A stretch of DNA of 64,000 nucleotides. Origin: an uncultured Tateyamaria sp. Lineage in GTDB: Bacteria > Pseudomonadota > Alphaproteobacteria > Rhodobacterales > Rhodobacteraceae. Under the pieces are notes generated by a model. That model had not been told where the DNA came from, made no database searches, and was given only the letters and a program-made list of their open reading frames with translations. Below, one piece after another: positions 60,064 to 64,000 of the stretch (within the stretch, counting starts at the first letter, position 1; every line of letters starts with the position of its first letter). Both the position numbers and the translations under genes were made by a program. The DNA is taken from positions 1,894,501 to 1,958,500 of the forward strand of contig NZ_CANNDS010000001.1 of the NCBI RefSeq assembly GCF_947503415.1, given 5' to 3'.

Positions 60064-60492
60064 TCAGTCGCCGCTTTGACGCGGCATGGTAAGAAGAACG
60101 GTCACAACACATATCGCAGCCGCGACCCCGATGAACAAGGTGGGTGGTCCAACGCAGCCCTCCGCCGCCGCTGGGCCGCGCAGGCCGGTCGGGTCGAACA
60201 TCGTGATCAATGTGATGAAACCGGTCCACAAAAGCACCGTCACAAGTCCGCCCCATTGGCTGCGCACCACCAATGCCACAGCCGTTGCAGCAAGTAAGAA
60301 CAAGCCTCCGGGAGACAGCAAAAGCGCCAGTGCTTCGTCCAGAGCCGAAACAGGCGTTCCGTCCCAATCGGGGCGCTGGGTTGCACAGGCCTGCGCCAAT
60401 GCTTGCCCTGGCGCAGCCGCTGCAAACAGCGCCAGTGGGGCAAGCCGGACGGGCCAGAATTCAATCTTCTTCAAAGGGGTCCCATTCGTCAT
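60064..60492 (-). CDS. Hypothetical membrane protein between dnaX and ybaB
   Basis: A 142-residue protein with a signal-like N-terminus (KKIEFWPVRLAPLALFAAAA, cut after ALA), then three hydrophobic segments (GGLFLLAATAVALVV, LVTVLLWTGFITLI, TLFIGVAAAICVVTVLL). No family recognised. ATG 60492 overlaps the end of dnaX by 32 bases; a TTG 6 codons on (60474) may be the real start. It is in the dnaX-ybaB operon. Confidence 0.55.
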   Translation of the reverse strand: MTNGTPLKKIEFWPVRLAPLALFAAAAPGQALAQACATQRPDWDGTPVSALDEALALLLSPGGLFLLAATAVALVVRSQWGGLVTVLLWTGFITLITMFDPTGLRGPAAAEGCVGPPTLFIGVAAAICVVTVLLTMPRQSGD

Positions 60493-62203
60493 CGACCTCG
60501 GGCAACGCCTCGATATGCGCTTCTTGGGCGATTTCCTCGGGTGTGCGGATCATGGTGATCTTGGCCTTTGGAAATTGGGCTAGGACGGCTTGCACAAGCG
60601 GGTGTTCCTCCGCTTTGGATCTCAACGCAAGGTCGGCCGCATCGCGCACTTCGGCGATGGTTTGACCACCCCCGTCATTAACGACGGACACGCCCCACCG
60701 ATTGCCCGTCCAGACTTGCAGACGCGCGCCCAAACGCTGGGCCAGATCGCGCGGTGCTTTTTCAGTCGGTTCAAATTCGATCCGACCGGGTTGATAGGCA
60801 GCCAGACGCAGGGTTGTCTCAACCTCGACCAGCAGCTTCACATCGCGATTGCTGCGGATCAGTTCGATCACGTGGTCAAACGTTGGATAGCGGGCGAGCG
60901 CTGCGTCGATATCCTGCGCCAGTGCCGTCGTTTGCCCCGCTGCATTTGGGCTGGCGGCCATGCGGGTTTGCGCCTGCAGCACCGCTTGGGCACCGGTGCT
61001 TCCACCCGTCGGTGCGCTCGGGGCAGGGGATGGCGGCGACGTCGCGTTCTGCAATTTCTTCACAAGGTCTTCGGGGCTGGGCAGGTCAGCGACGTGGGTC
61101 AGGCGAATAACCGCCATTTCGGCCGCCATCATCGCGTTCGGAGCGCCTGCCACTTCGTCCAGCGCCTTGAGCAGCATCTGCCAAAGCCGGGTCAGCACGC
61201 GCATTGGCAGCGTCTCTGCCATCTGCAGACCCCGGCTGCGTTCGTCCGGCGAAATGGTGGGATCATCCGCCGCTTCGGGTGTTATCTTTACAACCGACGT
61301 CCAATGCGTGATTTCGGCCAGATCGCGCAGCACGGCCATCGGGTCGGCCCCATCCGCATATTGCGCACCCAGTTCGGTCAACGCCCCGGCGGCATCCCCC
61401 TTGAGGATCATGTCGAAGAGGTCAAGTACCCGGCCCCGATCCGCCAGCCCGAGCATGGCCCGCACCTGATCAGCAGTCGTTTCGCCTGCACCATGCGAAA
61501 TCGCCTGATCCAGAAGTGATGTCGCATCCCGTGCGGATCCTTCCGCAGCCCGTGTGATCAGGGCCAGTGCGTCATCCGCAATTTCGGCGCCTTCGGAGGA
61601 CGCGATCTTGCGCAGCAGGGCAATCATCACCTCCGGCTCGATCCGGCGCAGGTCAAAGCGCTGGCACCGCGACAGAACCGTGACGGGCACCTTGCGAATT
61701 TCTGTCGTGGCAAAGATGAATTTCACATGCGCCGGCGGCTCTTCCAGCGTCTTCAGCAGCGCGTTGAACGCGCTGTTGGACAGCATGTGCACTTCGTCGA
61801 TGATGTAGATCTTGTAGCGGGCAGAGGCCGCACGGTAGTGAACGCTGTCGATGATCTCGCGGATGTCGTTGACGGAGGTGTTTGATGCGGCGTCCATTTC
61901 CAGAACGTCCACATGACGCCCTTCCATGATTGCCACGCAATGTTCGCATTGTCCGCAAGGTTCCGTCGTCGGACCACCCTCACCTTCGGGGCCAATGCAG
62001 TTCATTCCTTTGGCAATTATGCGGGCCGTGGTTGTCTTGCCCGTTCCGCGAATGCCAGTCATCACAAAGGCTTGGGCGATCCGGTCGGCTTCGAACGCAT
62101 TTTTCAGCGTGCGCACCATCGCGTCCTGACCCACAAGGTCGACAAAGGTTTCAGGCCGGTATTTCCGGGCCAATACCTGATATTTCTGGGTCTCGTCTGA
62201 CAT
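60461..62203 (-). CDS. dnaX: DNA polymerase III subunits tau/gamma
   Basis: A 580-residue DnaX. ARKYRPETFVDLVGQDAM starts the AAA+ domain; Walker A is GIRGTGKTTTARI; zinc finger CGQCEHC plus MNCIGPEG; Walker B with IYIIDEVHMLS; SRC motif VLSRCQRFDLR. Domain III and a Pro/Ser-rich linker follow (residues 370-440), then a C-terminal tau domain. It is the clamp-loader ATPase. ATG 62203 is the family start; the reading frame extends upstream. Confidence 0.96.
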   Translation of the reverse strand: MSDETQKYQVLARKYRPETFVDLVGQDAMVRTLKNAFEADRIAQAFVMTGIRGTGKTTTARIIAKGMNCIGPEGEGGPTTEPCGQCEHCVAIMEGRHVDVLEMDAASNTSVNDIREIIDSVHYRAASARYKIYIIDEVHMLSNSAFNALLKTLEEPPAHVKFIFATTEIRKVPVTVLSRCQRFDLRRIEPEVMIALLRKIASSEGAEIADDALALITRAAEGSARDATSLLDQAISHGAGETTADQVRAMLGLADRGRVLDLFDMILKGDAAGALTELGAQYADGADPMAVLRDLAEITHWTSVVKITPEAADDPTISPDERSRGLQMAETLPMRVLTRLWQMLLKALDEVAGAPNAMMAAEMAVIRLTHVADLPSPEDLVKKLQNATSPPSPAPSAPTGGSTGAQAVLQAQTRMAASPNAAGQTTALAQDIDAALARYPTFDHVIELIRSNRDVKLLVEVETTLRLAAYQPGRIEFEPTEKAPRDLAQRLGARLQVWTGNRWGVSVVNDGGGQTIAEVRDAADLALRSKAEEHPLVQAVLAQFPKAKITMIRTPEEIAQEAHIEALPEVDDEWDPFEED

Positions 62204-62285
62204 GGGTATTTCCGGGGGCCTTCGCGCGGATTCGGAGTGACCTGTGGACACTACGGGGCAGGGCGGGCGGCGTCCACCACTGCCG

Positions 62286-62648
62286 TCAGATCAGCCACAG
62301 GATCACGGCAGTTGCAATCGTGCCGGACGTCATCGCGATGGCGATCATGGTGAAGTTGGTGCTGCTTTGGGTCTTGGCATCGCGTTCGCTGAGGCGGGAA
62401 TGGGATGCACATGCCTGCTGCCGGGCAGCCCAGAACATGAACAACGCTGCCGCCAGAAAAATCGTGGCAACAGACTTGGCCAACCAGGTTGGATCAGTTG
62501 CACCGAACACAGCCTTCAATCCGATCGCCACGCCCACGGACGCCATACCTGTCCGCATCCATCCTGCAAATGTCCGTTCATTGGCGAGGCTTGTACGGTC
62601 TTCGGCCCAGTCCGTGCGGTTTTCGGCGAGTTCATTTTTGTCAGACAT
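62286..62648 (-). CDS. DUF202 family membrane protein
   Basis: A 120-residue protein with the DUF202 start (DWAEDRTSLANERTFAGWMRTGMAS, in parts, residues 13-40) and three helices (about 32-50, 58-75 and 100-118). YidH-like, unknown function. It stands alone between dnaX and the YpfJ gene. Confidence 0.85.
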   Translation of the reverse strand: MSDKNELAENRTDWAEDRTSLANERTFAGWMRTGMASVGVAIGLKAVFGATDPTWLAKSVATIFLAAALFMFWAARQQACASHSRLSERDAKTQSSTNFTMIAIAMTSGTIATAVILWLI

Positions 62649-62698
62649 GAACCTATTGTGGGGTGAATGCGTTCACTTGCAAGTGAGGGAGGGACATC

Positions 62699-63535
62699 AT
62701 GCGCCTGCGTGGGATCACGAGAAGCCGAAACATCGAAGATCGTCGGGGCCGAGGGCGTGGTCGTGCCGCCGGAGGGCTGGGCATCGGCGGTATCCTTTTA
62801 TTGCTTGTGATCGGCTGGGTGACGGGCATTGATGTGATGCCCCTGATCTCGGGCGGTCAGGCCCCGGCAACAGTCAGCCGACCCGTAACCGAGGCGGACC
62901 AGCGCGAAGGCGAGTTTGCTGCCCGTGTCCTTGCAACCACCGAACAGGTCTGGTCGCGCGAGTTTCCTGAACAGGTTGGCCGTCCTTATGACCCTCCTGT
63001 GATGGTCCTGTTTTCCGGCGTCACGCAAAGCCCCTGTGGCGGCGCATCTGGTGCAACCGGACCGTTCTACTGCCCTGCTGATGAGAAGGCGTATCTCGAC
63101 ACTTCTTTCTTCACGACAATGCGGGATCGACTGGGGGCGGGTGGGGATTTTGCTGCTGCCTACGTCATCGCGCATGAAGTTGCGCATCATATTCAGAACG
63201 AACTCGGCATACTTGATCAGCTTCAGCAGGCTCGTCGAAACGCCAGCCAAGCCGAGTCCAACGCGCTAACGGTTCGGTCCGAACTGATGGCGGATTGTCT
63301 GTCCGGCATCTGGGCGCGCAACGTGGGTGATCTGATGGAGCGCGGTGATCTACAGGAGGCTTTGAACGCAGCCCGCATGATTGGCGATGATCACCTGCAA
63401 CGTCAGGCGGGGCGCACACCGCAGCCGCACACGTTCACGCATGGGACATCGGAACAACGCGCACGCTGGTTCCAGCGTGGGTACGATTCGGGCATGATGT
63501 CGGAATGCGATACGTTTGCTGTTCAGCAACTCTAA
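62699..63535 (+). CDS. YpfJ-type neutral zinc metallopeptidase
   Basis: A 278-residue protein of the zinc-metallopeptidase YpfJ family. MRLRGITRSRNIEDRRG starts it; a membrane helix (GIGGILLLLVIGWV) near residue 30 anchors it; zinc site HEVAHH with H159 and H163. DCLSGIWA with the third ligand area follows at about 200, then HGTSEQRARWFQRGYDSG. Cysteines in SPCGGAS and PFYCPAD may form a disulfide. Its active part is outside the cytoplasm. The end overlaps the TetR gene by 4 bases. Confidence 0.92.
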   Translation: MRLRGITRSRNIEDRRGRGRGRAAGGLGIGGILLLLVIGWVTGIDVMPLISGGQAPATVSRPVTEADQREGEFAARVLATTEQVWSREFPEQVGRPYDPPVMVLFSGVTQSPCGGASGATGPFYCPADEKAYLDTSFFTTMRDRLGAGGDFAAAYVIAHEVAHHIQNELGILDQLQQARRNASQAESNALTVRSELMADCLSGIWARNVGDLMERGDLQEALNAARMIGDDHLQRQAGRTPQPHTFTHGTSEQRARWFQRGYDSGMMSECDTFAVQQL

Positions 63536-64000
63536 AGGCGATCTGTCATTTGCCTGATCACATCTGAACTGCGCCGCGCGCGGGCCAGTGCCCAGCCCCC
63601 CTGGATCAGCATGAACAGGTGTTCGGACTTGGCCTGCGCGTCGTTGTCGGACATGCCCAGACGTACCGCGTGATCGTGAACTTCCTTGATCCACCCTTCG
63701 TAGATATGGCTGGCGTGTGATCTGAAGTCTTCGTTGTCGGGGCCTTCGAACAGCGTGGCTGCGATGGGGCAGGTATCCCAACCCGTGATGTTGAACAGTT
63801 TTGCCAATTTGAAACAAAGCGTTGTGGCCCCATCCTTGAAGGTGTCGGACCCATCGAAACTGGCTGCGATGAGGCGTAGCATCTCGTCTGATGCCCATGT
63901 TGCAGCGGCCATCGCCAAGTCCGACTTGCCGTTCGGGAAATGGTGATACAGCGATCCTTTGGGCGCTTTGGCTTCGGCCAAAAGATCCGCGAGACCCACA
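63532..64000 (-). CDS. TetR family regulator, N-terminally truncated by the window edge
   Basis: At least 156 residues of a TetR regulator. The visible part begins in the HTH (VGLADLLAEAKAPKGSLYHHFP), and continues into a C-terminal domain of the LmrA/YxaF type (FKLAKLFNITGWDTCPIAATL, SEHLFMLIQGGWALARARRS). The start codon lies past 64000. The gene ends with TAG overlapping the stop of the YpfJ gene. Confidence 0.85.
   Translation of the reverse strand, partial: VGLADLLAEAKAPKGSLYHHFPNGKSDLAMAAATWASDEMLRLIAASFDGSDTFKDGATTLCFKLAKLFNITGWDTCPIAATLFEGPDNEDFRSHASHIYEGWIKEVHDHAVRLGMSDNDAQAKSEHLFMLIQGGWALARARRSSDVIRQMTDRL

Noticed and set aside
60461-62203. Programmed frameshift making a short gamma form of DnaX
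   Set aside because: I could not identify a convincing A-rich slippery tract with a following hairpin in the linker region.

Overview
The window is a GC-rich, densely coded chromosomal segment of an alphaproteobacterium, most likely a marine Rhodobacterales (Roseobacter-group) organism. This is judged from gene content: TRAP transporters, a tauABC/tpa taurine block, a malyl-CoA lyase of the Mcl1 type, a DgcN/DgcA D-glutamate pair, COQ9, a TrcR/DUF1013 regulator, a VPLP-type sorting-signal protein and RTX-repeat secretion. No phage, insertion sequence, CRISPR array or rRNA operon was found. The window looks like core chromosome with small accessory insertions.

Layout. 1-4.35 kb: a TRAP transporter (dctM fragment, dctQ, dctP) divergent from a YtcJ-type amidohydrolase that is translationally coupled to a COG0523 GTPase. 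4.5-9.5 kb: taurine catabolism, with tpa divergent from tauABC; no xsc, pta or tauR lies in view. 9.5-12.7 kb: DUF547 lipoprotein, tRNA-Ala(GGC) followed by a duplicated 3' fragment of itself, a FYDLN-type acidic protein, a YgjP-like metallopeptidase and a GntR regulator. 12.8-18.4 kb: PAS histidine kinase, accA, LysE exporter with divergent Lrp regulator, a membrane protein with a degenerate GGDEF domain, DUF302 protein and a lytic transglycosylase lipoprotein. 18.4-24.1 kb: mcl1, then a D-amino-acid block (dgcN, dgcA, exonuclease, Lrp, DUF1127, D-amino-acid aminotransferase). 24.1-28.9 kb: SPFH/NfeD pair, OsmC-DUF1244-FGase operon, pyk. 28.9-38.2 kb: rpmI-rplT, pheS and pheT, separated by small secreted or membrane protein genes.

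38.2-48.1 kb: LysR regulator divergent from a methyltransferase, YtoQ, GMC oxidoreductase, GST, mscL, a MarR regulator with twin 19-bp palindromes, ald with a divergent Lrp/AldR, and a 97-aa protein coupled to a chemoreceptor. 48.2-54.1 kb: rpsU, CAP-RTX protein, coq9, quinone oxidoreductase, TetR/sterol-desaturase operon, RNase T2. 54.2-64 kb: trcR, otsB-otsA, threonine aldolase, recR, ybaB, dnaX, DUF202, YpfJ protease and a truncated TetR gene.

Two families of short intergenic repeats recur. Family A is a compact palindrome of the form GGCGGA-n-TCCGCC followed by YTAC, usually touching a stop codon. Family B is an element built on GGGGCTCTGCCCC...CCCC followed by a GTCAGAAGAA-like tail. The observations I rate highest are the VCBS/cadherin-like insertion in the TauC permease, the TRAP-amidohydrolase-COG0523 module, the twin MarR palindromes, the three-half-site operator over the tetR start, the tRNA-Ala 3' duplication and the repeat families. 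I did not see a clearly new multigene defence or mobile system.
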